Source of the DNA: an uncultured Marinilabiliaceae bacterium | GTDB taxonomy: Bacteria > Bacteroidota > Bacteroidia > Bacteroidales > Marinilabiliaceae | Reading direction: 5' to 3' | DNA length: 9,444 bases | Assembly: GCA_905235955.1 (NCBI GenBank) | Contig: CAJONN010000065.1 | Coordinates: 1 to 9,444, forward strand | Part shown: one piece after another, positions 1 through 7,429 of the stretch | Position numbering within the stretch: the stretch's first letter is position 1 | How the letters are laid out: each line of letters begins with the position of its first letter | Program-made: the position numbers and the translations under genes | The notes under the pieces: generated by a model | The model's database searches: none | What the model was told of the DNA's origin: nothing | The model's input: the letters and a program-made list of their open reading frames with translations, nothing else

Positions 1-4
1 GGAA

Positions 5-31
5 AAACTCTCTATTTTACGTAGAGAGTTT
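5..31 (-). terminator. Intrinsic terminator of the envelope operon
   Basis: A perfect 10-bp inverted repeat (AAACTCTCTA / TAGAGAGTTT) surrounds a 7-base loop. Read on the minus strand, the second arm runs straight into a T run (TTTTTCC, positions 7 to 1), as in a Rho-independent terminator. It lies 94 bases after the stop of the last minus-strand gene. On the plus strand the hairpin is followed by TATAAATG with no T run, so it should act mainly for the minus strand. The window edge hides what lies beyond. Confidence 0.75.
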
Positions 32-124
32 ATAAATGTTAAGGAATGTTTTGTTAATTCTGTTTTTTTAGGATGGCAAATTTATTATTTGCTACAATGG
101 GTTCTATTTTTTTAGAATATACCT
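32..124 (-). other. 3' untranslated spacer of the amidase gene
   Basis: This AT-rich stretch between the amidase stop and the terminator hairpin has no ORF of note. It holds a small inverted repeat (GCAAAT / ATTTGC, 76-92, 5-base loop) and a short TTCTA / TAGAA repeat around position 115. Neither has a following T run in a useful place. I see no other function. Confidence 0.4.
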
Positions 125-2767
125 TTAATATCCGCTTACAATAATGTTGTTGTATTTTATGGTAGCTGGTGTATATGTGTCAGTGTATTGTTCAATGGTT
201 TTAGCGCCTTTGGCAGGTTCTATGGCATCGGGATGGGCTATTGTTATAGTATATTTTTCCCCTTTGGCGTTGATGAATGTGCGTTGTGCAGTTTTCGATG
301 CGTGATTGGTGCATGGTCTGAAGCCAAGCAGTGTTTCTATACGTTTGGCAGTGTTGCTGTCTGGTATGTCAGTGCCTACGTATGCTCCGCGTATGGTTAG
401 TATGCGGCAGTGGGGCAATATTTGTTCTATTCTGTTCAAGAAAGCATTGGTGTAGATGCTGTGTCGTTGCGGGGCATTGCCATACCAAGTGGTGCGTTGT
501 TCGCCAAGTTCGATGCTCACCGAGTCAGGTATAGCAGTGGTAGTATTGTTTTCAAAATACTCTTTTGTTTGCTCTATGTATGTTTGGGTAGGGTAGTGTA
601 TGTGCTTTGCGCATTGCGGTTTTAGCTCATCGGTGGCATACGAAGCACCGCATCCAGGGGCGTCGTCTGATTTCCATTCTGATTGCGGATCAAAGTCGTA
701 TTGTTCGCCAGTGCGAAAATATTCGGTGCCGTATGGTATGGCTGGTTCTATGTTGTCTATTATTCCGCGCCAATGTGGCTCGTCAACTATGCCGGGTGCT
801 GATGTGCGGTCGAAGCCATCGATGAGTAGCAGTTGTGTTTTCCCTTTGCCTAAGCGTGCAGATAAGCGTTGTGAGGGGAATGAGGTGCCACCTTTGTTTT
901 CGGCTATTATATAATATTCGGTTACGGAGTTGTTGTTGTTTTGGTAAACAACAACAGAGGTGTTTGAGCTGGTGGCAATGCATCTCTCTTTGCCACCCAA
1001 TGTGTGTGCGTAGATGCGATATTGTGTGGGCATGGCAGTAGGCTCAAGTGGGTCAGGTGTAGGTTGCCAGCTGAGGCGCAAAGAGTCTGGGGCTACTTGC
1101 TCAAGCCCGAAGTCGCTAACGGCAAGTGGTTGTATGGTGGCATTGGCTCCGCCAAAGAAACGTGCAAGTGCTTTGTATATGGCTCGGCATACGGCAAAGC
1201 GAAATTGTGGGTGCAAGGCGTAGTGAATATCGGTGATGTTTTGATGCGACAATATTTCGAGCAAAACAGTAGGTATGTCGGGGCGGCGAGCTTCAGAGTA
1301 GCTACGGTCCCAAATGCCGCGCTCGCTCCACGTGCTGTCCCATTGGCAACGTATGTCGGTTATTATTTGTGTTTCGAGGGCATGAGCTAAGTTGCGGGCT
1401 ATGTTCCTTGAGCGTCCGTCAGGATATTTGCCTGTGCCATTTTGTGTGGTAACTATGGCAAGTGTGCCTATTGTTGTGTCAGCAGTGGCAATGCCTGCAT
1501 CGGTGTGTAATGCTATTGCTGCGTCGATGCTGATGTTTTTTTTGCTTTGCAATGCGTTTACCCATTCGCCTCTGCAGTTTATGTCGTCGGTGTAGTCGTT
1601 GCCGCTTATGGCGTATATGTCGCTCTCCCATCCATCGGTTTGTAGGTAGTATCGAGCACCTTCAGCCCATGCACTCATGTTGCTTGAAAGTCCGTTGTGG
1701 TACACTATGCCTTGTCCGCCACCAATGCGCACTGCGTCTATGCCTACTTGTCCGTTGGCACTTACCATTATGCGTGTGTTGGGCGTTATGTAGTGCTTGC
1801 CTAAGTATTGCCACATAGAGCCACCGCGTTGTTGGTCAACTATGTAAGTGGCTTCTTCGCGTTGGTTTCTGATGGTGTAGCTTACTTGGTTTGAGTTGTC
1901 GGGGCTGGCAGGGTAAGCTATGTATATTGCCATTGGCTCATCTTCGCTGATATTTTTTTCGCTGATGCTAAAAACGATGGTGTCGGTTGGTGTTAAGCGA
2001 TAGAAGGCTGCAGTGCCTGCTCTGAACGGATTGTCGGTGTCATTTATTTTTGATGAGTATTTGTAGCCTGTTGTGGTGCTGATGGGGGTGAGATTTTTTG
2101 CGCTAAATGTTGCCAGATTGTCGTTGTCGGCAATGAAACTATGTGGGTTGAGGTCGCGCTCGCGAGGCATGTATACGCTGGCACCAGCATTTTCAAGCAT
2201 TGGCACAAGATAGGGTATTACGAAGCTCGATGAGAGCAAATCCTCAACGGTGGTGAATAGTCTGGCGCGTTGCCACTCCCAGCGGTTGAGGCTTTTTTCG
2301 TAGTATCTGCCGTGGCTGTTCCATACGGCAAATGTTTTGTTGCTGAGTGTATGGTTGAGTGCATTGGCATCTATTCGGGTTACTATTGGCTTGTTGTTGC
2401 TCTGATTTTGGTAGGTGTCAGAGGGTATTAGTTGTGCCAAGTTGCGTTGCTCACTCCATATTGTTACTTTGGCTTGTGGTTTGTTGGTCCAGAGGCGCAC
2501 CGAGTCGGCTATGGCGTTTAGTTTTTCTTGGGTTATTAGTGCATTGGCAGCGTTTTTGTCAAATCTTATTCTTATTTCGTTGCCATCGACTATGGCTGAG
2601 CGTAGTTTTATTTTTTCGTTGCTATACCAATGTGTTCCAGTGAGTGTTTTGATGAGGTTTTGTTCAGGTATTTTTTCGCGCACAGATATTACTTGCGCAT
2701 AGTTTTGTAGCGAGGTCGCAAATACTGTTATTGCGATGAATAATAGTTTGAGGCAGTTTTTGGTCAT
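125..2767 (-). CDS. Exported N-acetylmuramoyl-L-alanine amidase with golvesin-like and Fn3 domains ('xanthan lyase'-type)
   Basis: Predicted periplasmic or surface zinc amidase that would cut the bond between N-acetylmuramic acid and the peptide stem of peptidoglycan. The 880-aa product starts with a Sec signal peptide (residues 1-25, ending NYAQ). Amidase_3-like motifs occur in two blocks. The first has NSHGRYY (His152) and a helix with Glu175 running into AGASVYMPRERD. The second has ALHTDAG (His421) and VLLEILSHQN (Glu504). A beta-rich golvesin/xanthan-lyase-CBD-like segment (about 232-350) lies between them. An Fn3-like domain (about 546-640) and an unassigned C-terminal domain (about 645-880, with IDGFDR and GAYVGTD) follow. 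The ATG overlaps the stop of the lytic transglycosylase by 4 bases, so translation is probably coupled. Many Bacteroidales relatives are annotated 'xanthan lyase', but the visible motifs favour amidase. Family and zinc ligands are inferred from motif positions by eye. Confidence 0.8.
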   Translation of the reverse strand: MTKNCLKLLFIAITVFATSLQNYAQVISVREKIPEQNLIKTLTGTHWYSNEKIKLRSAIVDGNEIRIRFDKNAANALITQEKLNAIADSVRLWTNKPQAKVTIWSEQRNLAQLIPSDTYQNQSNNKPIVTRIDANALNHTLSNKTFAVWNSHGRYYEKSLNRWEWQRARLFTTVEDLLSSSFVIPYLVPMLENAGASVYMPRERDLNPHSFIADNDNLATFSAKNLTPISTTTGYKYSSKINDTDNPFRAGTAAFYRLTPTDTIVFSISEKNISEDEPMAIYIAYPASPDNSNQVSYTIRNQREEATYIVDQQRGGSMWQYLGKHYITPNTRIMVSANGQVGIDAVRIGGGQGIVYHNGLSSNMSAWAEGARYYLQTDGWESDIYAISGNDYTDDINCRGEWVNALQSKKNISIDAAIALHTDAGIATADTTIGTLAIVTTQNGTGKYPDGRSRNIARNLAHALETQIITDIRCQWDSTWSERGIWDRSYSEARRPDIPTVLLEILSHQNITDIHYALHPQFRFAVCRAIYKALARFFGGANATIQPLAVSDFGLEQVAPDSLRLSWQPTPDPLEPTAMPTQYRIYAHTLGGKERCIATSSNTSVVVYQNNNNSVTEYYIIAENKGGTSFPSQRLSARLGKGKTQLLLIDGFDRTSAPGIVDEPHWRGIIDNIEPAIPYGTEYFRTGEQYDFDPQSEWKSDDAPGCGASYATDELKPQCAKHIHYPTQTYIEQTKEYFENNTTTAIPDSVSIELGEQRTTWYGNAPQRHSIYTNAFLNRIEQILPHCRILTIRGAYVGTDIPDSNTAKRIETLLGFRPCTNHASKTAQRTFINAKGEKYTITIAHPDAIEPAKGAKTIEQYTDTYTPATIKYNNIIVSGY

Positions 2768-3909
2768 ACTTTTTCCTGTACAATAAAGAAGTAGGGCGAT
2801 ATCTCTTTATACTCGTATATGGTGAGTTTTTGTCCTATTTTTATGTCTTTGGTAGTCATGTTGTTCCACTTCATTATCTCTTCGGCAGTGGTGTTGTACT
2901 TCATGGCTATTTTGTGCAGGTAGTCGCCGGGCTGAACTATGTATATGCTTGTTATGGCTTCTAAGTTTTTTATGCCAAAGTAGCCAGTGAGGTCAGGTGC
3001 GGCATCGGGTTTTAGCTTTTGTTCGTTTTTGATGTATCGGTTTATTGCCGACTTGGGCAATATGAGCAACATTGGCATATCGTCAGATGGTATGAAGTCT
3101 TTGATATACTGTGGATTGAGTTGTTGAAGGCTTTGTCTGTCGACTCCCGTAGCTCGTGTTATTTGGTCAAACGATAGGCTTATGTTGACAAATACTGTAT
3201 CGATGTCGTTGAAGGTGTATTGTGGCTTGGCTGGCACTATGTTGTGTAGGTCGTAGTAGTTCATCACGTAGTTTACGGCAATGAATGCAGGCACATAAGC
3301 TTTCATCTCGTTGGTCATATACTGCGATAGTTCCCAAAACGATTTTTTGCCTCCAGCTCTCTCTATGGCTTTTTGCACTGTGCCAAGTCCGCCATTGTAG
3401 GCTGCAAGCGCAAGTTGCCAATCTTCTAAGTTCTGATACAGATATGCTAAATATCGGCAAGCAGCATCGGTCGATTTTAGTGGGTCGCATCGGTCGTCTT
3501 CGTAGCTGGTTACATGTAAGTCGAGCATTATGCCGGCATGATAAAGAAATTGCCATAGTCCCATTGCGCCCGACTTTGATTTGGCTTTTGGGTCGAGTGC
3601 CGACTCTATTATTGCTAAGTATTTGAGTTCTTGTGGTAGGTTGTATTTGCTCAGGTATTCTTCAAAAATAGGGAAGTATAGTTGCGAGCGCGCTATGATG
3701 TTGGCCAAGTGGTCGCGTCGGCGTTCGAGGTATACGTCGATGTAGGCGCGCACTTGTGTGTTGTATTCCAACTTTATGGGCGATTGGCGGTCGAGTTGGG
3801 CCATTCTGCTCTGATATATATATTCTGGCACTTGCGGATTGGTGTTTTGTGCGCAAGTGGCCAGAATAGATAATATGCTGAAGTATATTGTAGCAAATAG
3901 CCGTTTCAT
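2764..3909 (-). CDS. mltD: MltD-like membrane-bound/periplasmic lytic transglycosylase with LysM
   Basis: Lytic murein transglycosylase that would cleave the MurNAc-GlcNAc bond of peptidoglycan strands, leaving 1,6-anhydro-MurNAc ends. The 381-aa product has an N-terminal signal sequence (about 1-20). LATC resembles a lipobox, but Thr at -1 is unusual, so ordinary signal-peptidase cleavage after CA is as likely. The SLT domain covers about 75-215 with the catalytic Glu102 in AIIESAL, GAMGLWQF at 114-121 and AAYNGG at 169-174. A degenerate LysM-like unit (about 238-285) and a clear LysM (322-365, YIVQPGDYLHKIA to IGQKLTIYE) bind the wall. Two LysM units match the plan of E. coli MltD. The gene starts 7 bases after rseP and its TGA overlaps the amidase ATG, so the two wall hydrolases should be made together. 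Confidence 0.9.
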   Translation of the reverse strand: MKRLFATIYFSILSILATCAQNTNPQVPEYIYQSRMAQLDRQSPIKLEYNTQVRAYIDVYLERRRDHLANIIARSQLYFPIFEEYLSKYNLPQELKYLAIIESALDPKAKSKSGAMGLWQFLYHAGIMLDLHVTSYEDDRCDPLKSTDAACRYLAYLYQNLEDWQLALAAYNGGLGTVQKAIERAGGKKSFWELSQYMTNEMKAYVPAFIAVNYVMNYYDLHNIVPAKPQYTFNDIDTVFVNISLSFDQITRATGVDRQSLQQLNPQYIKDFIPSDDMPMLLILPKSAINRYIKNEQKLKPDAAPDLTGYFGIKNLEAITSIYIVQPGDYLHKIAMKYNTTAEEIMKWNNMTTKDIKIGQKLTIYEYKEISPYFFIVQEKV

Positions 3910-3916
3910 CGTTTTT

Positions 3917-5239
3917 TTAGTCGAAGATAGCCCTAAATATGTCGGCTCCGTTGGCGTAGAGCATTAGTGCTAAGAGCAGTATCATGCCAATGGTTTGTGC
4001 CGTTTCAAGTACTTTGTCGCTTGCTTTTCGTCCGGTTATTATTTCAAATAAGAGAAACAATACATGTCCGCCATCGAGTGCTGGTATAGGCAGTGCGTTC
4101 ATTACAGCAAGCATAATGGCCAAGAATGCGGTATTGAACCAAAACGACTCCCAATCCCAAATGGTGGGGAAGAGTTTGCCTATGGTGCCAAAGCCACCTA
4201 CTTTTGTTGCGCCCTCTTTGGTGAAGAGCATTGGCAACTGTTTTATGTAGTTGCAAAGTAGGTCGTAGCCTTTTGAAATGCCTGCTGGCAGTGCAGCAAA
4301 GAAGCCGTAATCTTTGTGCTTTAGCTTTATCCAGTTTTTGGGCGATAGTGTTGAGATGCCTATTTTCCCATCGCTGTTTATTCCAATAGCAAGTGTGTCT
4401 GGTTCGCCGTTGGCTCTTAGCACTGTGAAGTTTATGGTAGTGTCGGCTTTGCCGTCGAGTTGTGCTACGAGGTCAGTAAGCGTAAATATGCTGTTGCCGT
4501 CAACTGCTGTAATGCGGTCGCCTTTGTTTAGTCCTGCCAATGCTGCACCTTCATTGGGTGCAATGCTGTCTATCACTACTGGTATGCGAACACTGAAGAG
4601 TGGCGATACGTTGTTGGCTAATACCTGACGATAAAATTCGTGTGGCATCTGTATGTTGATGTTCTCGCCATCGCGTACAATGTTTATTATGCAAGTGTCA
4701 GAGAAGAGTATGGGGTTTGCCACCTCTTTGTAGGTCTCTATGCTGTCTCCATTGACTCCTACAATGAGGTCGCCATCTCTGAAGCCTGCGTCTATCATTG
4801 TTTGGTCAAACTGCAATCCGAATGGTGCTTGGTTTATTGGCAAATATGTTTCGCCCCAAGTGTAGAGTGTCATCCAAAATATGATGGGTGCAGATATTAG
4901 GTTGACTATGATGCCGCCCAACATTATGAATAGACGTTGCCAAGCTGGTTTTGCTCTGAACTCCCAAGGTTGTTCGGGTTGCTTCATCTGCTCGGTGTCC
5001 ATACTTTCATCTATCATGCCGGCTATTTTTACGTAGCCTCCTAATGGAATCCAGCCTATGCCATATTCTGTTTCGCCTTTTTTGAATTTGAAGAGCGAAA
5101 ACCAAGGATCGAAAAATAGGTAAAATTTCTCTACGCGTGTTCTAAATAGTTTGGCAAAGAAGAAATGTCCACCTTCGTGTGTGATGACTAATATTGAAAG
5201 GCTAAGCAGTACTTGAAGTACTATTACAAGTATGTCCAT
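3917..5239 (-). CDS. rseP: RseP-family site-2 zinc metalloprotease
   Basis: Inner-membrane protease that cuts transmembrane segments inside the bilayer. In E. coli it completes degradation of the anti-sigma factor RseA and removes signal-peptide remnants. The 440-aa length is close to E. coli RseP. The zinc motif HEGGH (His21, Glu22, His25) sits at the end of the first membrane helix. The second signature NALPIPALDGG (381-391, Asp389) lies in a late helix, and a last helix follows at about 413-435. Two PDZ-like segments (about 140-200 and 215-290, the second with NKGDRITAVDG) lie between. All expected active-site residues are present. Its neighbours here are an S46 peptidase and murein hydrolases; dxr, often beside rseP in bacteria, is not in this window. 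No anti-sigma substrate is encoded nearby, so the target is unknown. Confidence 0.95.
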   Translation of the reverse strand: MDILVIVLQVLLSLSILVITHEGGHFFFAKLFRTRVEKFYLFFDPWFSLFKFKKGETEYGIGWIPLGGYVKIAGMIDESMDTEQMKQPEQPWEFRAKPAWQRLFIMLGGIIVNLISAPIIFWMTLYTWGETYLPINQAPFGLQFDQTMIDAGFRDGDLIVGVNGDSIETYKEVANPILFSDTCIINIVRDGENINIQMPHEFYRQVLANNVSPLFSVRIPVVIDSIAPNEGAALAGLNKGDRITAVDGNSIFTLTDLVAQLDGKADTTINFTVLRANGEPDTLAIGINSDGKIGISTLSPKNWIKLKHKDYGFFAALPAGISKGYDLLCNYIKQLPMLFTKEGATKVGGFGTIGKLFPTIWDWESFWFNTAFLAIMLAVMNALPIPALDGGHVLFLLFEIITGRKASDKVLETAQTIGMILLLALMLYANGADIFRAIFD

Positions 5240-5269
5240 TGTTTGTTATTTGTTCTCTTTTTTTTGAGT

Positions 5270-7414
5270 TTAGTCTACTATTTTTAGCTCGTTGATGATG
5301 TTGGTTGCTTCGCCATATTTTTCTATGATGAAGAGCACATATCTGATGTCTACGTTGATGCATTTTTGTAGCTCTGTTTCAAAGGCTATGTCGCCGCTCA
5401 TTGCTTCCCAGTTGCCGTCGAAGGCTAAGCCTATGAGTTCGCCATTGCCATTTATTACGGGGCTACCGCTGTTGCCACCTGTGATGTCGTTGTTGGTGGT
5501 AAAGCATACGTGCATTGTGCCGTCAGCGTCAGCATATCTGCCATAGTCGGCTGCTTCGTATAGTTTTTTAAGTTTGGGCGAAACTATAAATTCCCAGTTG
5601 GTCGAATCTTCTTTTTCTATTACGCCTTTGAGTGTGGTGAAGTGCTTGTAGTGTACGGCATCGCTTGGGTCGTAGTCGCCTACGCTACCATAGCTTAGTC
5701 GCATAGTAAAGTTAGCGTCAGAGTAGAATGCTTTGTTGGCTTGCATCTTCATCAACCCTTCGATGTATAGGCGGTTGAGGTTTTCTATTTGTGTTTGTAT
5801 TGGGTCGATGTTGTAATATGTGTCAGCATATACATCATATATGCTCAGCATTGCTTTGTAGGCTGGGTCGTTTTTCAATACTTTGGCTTTTGGGTTTGCC
5901 AAGAAGTTGTTGAATTTGTTTTGGTCGGCAAAGATGCTCTTTTTGAATAGGTCGGCCGAATATTTTTCAAACGATTTGTATTTCTTTGTTACTTGTGCAA
6001 AATATTCTGGCCAATATTCTTTGCTAAGTGTTTCGGCATAATATTGACCAAGTGCAGCTACTACTTTTTGGTCGGTTGGCGCATTGTAGTCTTTGTAGAA
6101 TGCTTCTGCTAAGTCTTTTATGCGTTGTATTTCTGTGTCTATTTTATCTTTGTCGTTGTTTTGGAGTGCGCTGAGTAGTTGGCGTGTGTTTAGTGCAAAG
6201 CGGAATATTTCAGGGCCGCCAAATTGGCATTCGTATAGATACGATATGGCTTTCTGTAGTGGGTGTGCTTTGCTATAGTTTTCTTTGAGTTCGTTTAGTA
6301 TGTTGCCGTAGCGTTCTTTTAGTTCTGGTGTGCTTTCAGCCCATTTTTGGAATTGTGCTTCGGCTTGTTGTTTTTTCTCTACTATGTTGAGTCGCTCCAA
6401 GCCACGGTTCATGCCTATGCTGTTTTTCCAATAGTTTGAACTGCGTGCATATTTAGAGGCATATTGTATGTTTATTTTTTCTGATTTGTGCATGTCGGCA
6501 AGCCAAATCTCTTGTTTTACGCCACGCGGACCAATCATTGATTGGTTGTCAACGTTCATTCTTTCTGTTATGCCATACGATGTTAGGTAGCGTTCGGTAG
6601 AGCCGGGGAAGCCTATTGTCATAGCAAAGTCGCCTTTTTGTGTGCCTTTGATGCTGATAGGTAAGTAGTGTTTGGGCTTGAGTGGCTTGTTGCTTGTGCT
6701 ATATTCGGCTGGGTTGCCATCTTTGTCGGCATAAACTCTGAATATCGAAAAGTCGCCCGTATGACGAGGCCACATCCAGTTGTCGGTTTCATGACCAAAT
6801 TTGCCTATCGACTCGGGTGGAGTGGCAACAAGTCTAATATCTTGATATATAGTGTATTCAATCAAAAAATATTGATTTCCGCCAAAAAACGACTCTATTA
6901 TTACCTGATGAAATTCGTCAGCACTATTTTCTTCTATGAGTTTGTTGGTGTTTGTTTCTATTAGCTGATTGCGAGCTTCATAGTCGGTTATTTCTTCTGT
7001 ACCTTTTAATACTTCAGCGGTGCAATCTTCAAAGCGCTTTACAAATTTCACTTTCAGTCCGTCAACGGGCAAATCTTCATCGAACGAATGAGACCAAAAA
7101 CCATCGCGCAGATAGTTGTGCTCTACGCTCGATAGCTGCTGTATTGATGAGTATCCGCAGTGATGATTGGTAAATATTAGTCCGTTTTCTGAAACTATCT
7201 CACCTGTGCAACCACCACCAAATATTATCACCGCATCTTTTATCGAGCTGTGGTTGATGCTATATATGTCGTCGGCCGATAGTTTGCAGCCTTTCTCTTG
7301 CATGGTGGCTATGTTTAGTTTGTCAAGCAGGGTCAGTATCCACATGCCTTCGTCGGCACGCACTGCTGTAGCGGTAGCAAGCGCAACCGTCATTGTTGCT
7401 ATAAATCTTTTCAT
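5270..7414 (-). CDS. dpp7: S46-family dipeptidyl-peptidase, DPP7-type
   Basis: Periplasmic serine exopeptidase that removes dipeptides from the N terminus of peptides, feeding amino-acid use in asaccharolytic and gut Bacteroidales. The 714-aa product starts with a signal peptide ending in AVRA (cleavage near residue 20), followed by the DEGMW start typical of mature S46 enzymes. The triad is visible: His85 in FTNHHCGY, Asp221 in RHTGDFS and Ser649 in GGNSGSPV. Gly667 in LAFDGNWEAMSGD lies 18 residues after the serine. In Porphyromonas gingivalis enzymes this position is Arg in DPP11 (Asp/Glu preference) and Gly in DPP7 (hydrophobic preference), so DPP7-like specificity is inferred. Length matches the family at about 700-720 residues. 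The gene begins 15 bases after the kinase-like gene and ends 30 bases before rseP, with no terminator on either side. Confidence 0.93.
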   Translation of the reverse strand: MKRFIATMTVALATATAVRADEGMWILTLLDKLNIATMQEKGCKLSADDIYSINHSSIKDAVIIFGGGCTGEIVSENGLIFTNHHCGYSSIQQLSSVEHNYLRDGFWSHSFDEDLPVDGLKVKFVKRFEDCTAEVLKGTEEITDYEARNQLIETNTNKLIEENSADEFHQVIIESFFGGNQYFLIEYTIYQDIRLVATPPESIGKFGHETDNWMWPRHTGDFSIFRVYADKDGNPAEYSTSNKPLKPKHYLPISIKGTQKGDFAMTIGFPGSTERYLTSYGITERMNVDNQSMIGPRGVKQEIWLADMHKSEKINIQYASKYARSSNYWKNSIGMNRGLERLNIVEKKQQAEAQFQKWAESTPELKERYGNILNELKENYSKAHPLQKAISYLYECQFGGPEIFRFALNTRQLLSALQNNDKDKIDTEIQRIKDLAEAFYKDYNAPTDQKVVAALGQYYAETLSKEYWPEYFAQVTKKYKSFEKYSADLFKKSIFADQNKFNNFLANPKAKVLKNDPAYKAMLSIYDVYADTYYNIDPIQTQIENLNRLYIEGLMKMQANKAFYSDANFTMRLSYGSVGDYDPSDAVHYKHFTTLKGVIEKEDSTNWEFIVSPKLKKLYEAADYGRYADADGTMHVCFTTNNDITGGNSGSPVINGNGELIGLAFDGNWEAMSGDIAFETELQKCINVDIRYVLFIIEKYGEATNIINELKIVD

Positions 7415-7429
7415 ACCGTATTTGTGTCG

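Noticed and set aside
76..92. Inverted repeat GCAAAT / ATTTGC as a second terminator
   Set aside because: The stem is only 6 bp and mostly A-T, with no T run directly after it on either strand. The hairpin at 5-31 explains termination better.
1004..1390. Plus-strand ORF of 128 codons
   Set aside because: It is antisense to the amidase catalytic region, where the minus frame carries clear motifs (HTDAG, LLEILSHQN). The plus frame shows none.
3167..3556. Second minus-strand ORF of 129 codons inside the MltD-like gene
   Set aside because: It is a frame-shifted shadow of the SLT domain, rich in Arg, His and Cys, and lacks a family signature.
4314..4628. Plus-strand ORF of 104 codons opposite rseP
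   Set aside because: It is a shadow of the second PDZ-like segment of RseP and has no recognisable features of its own.
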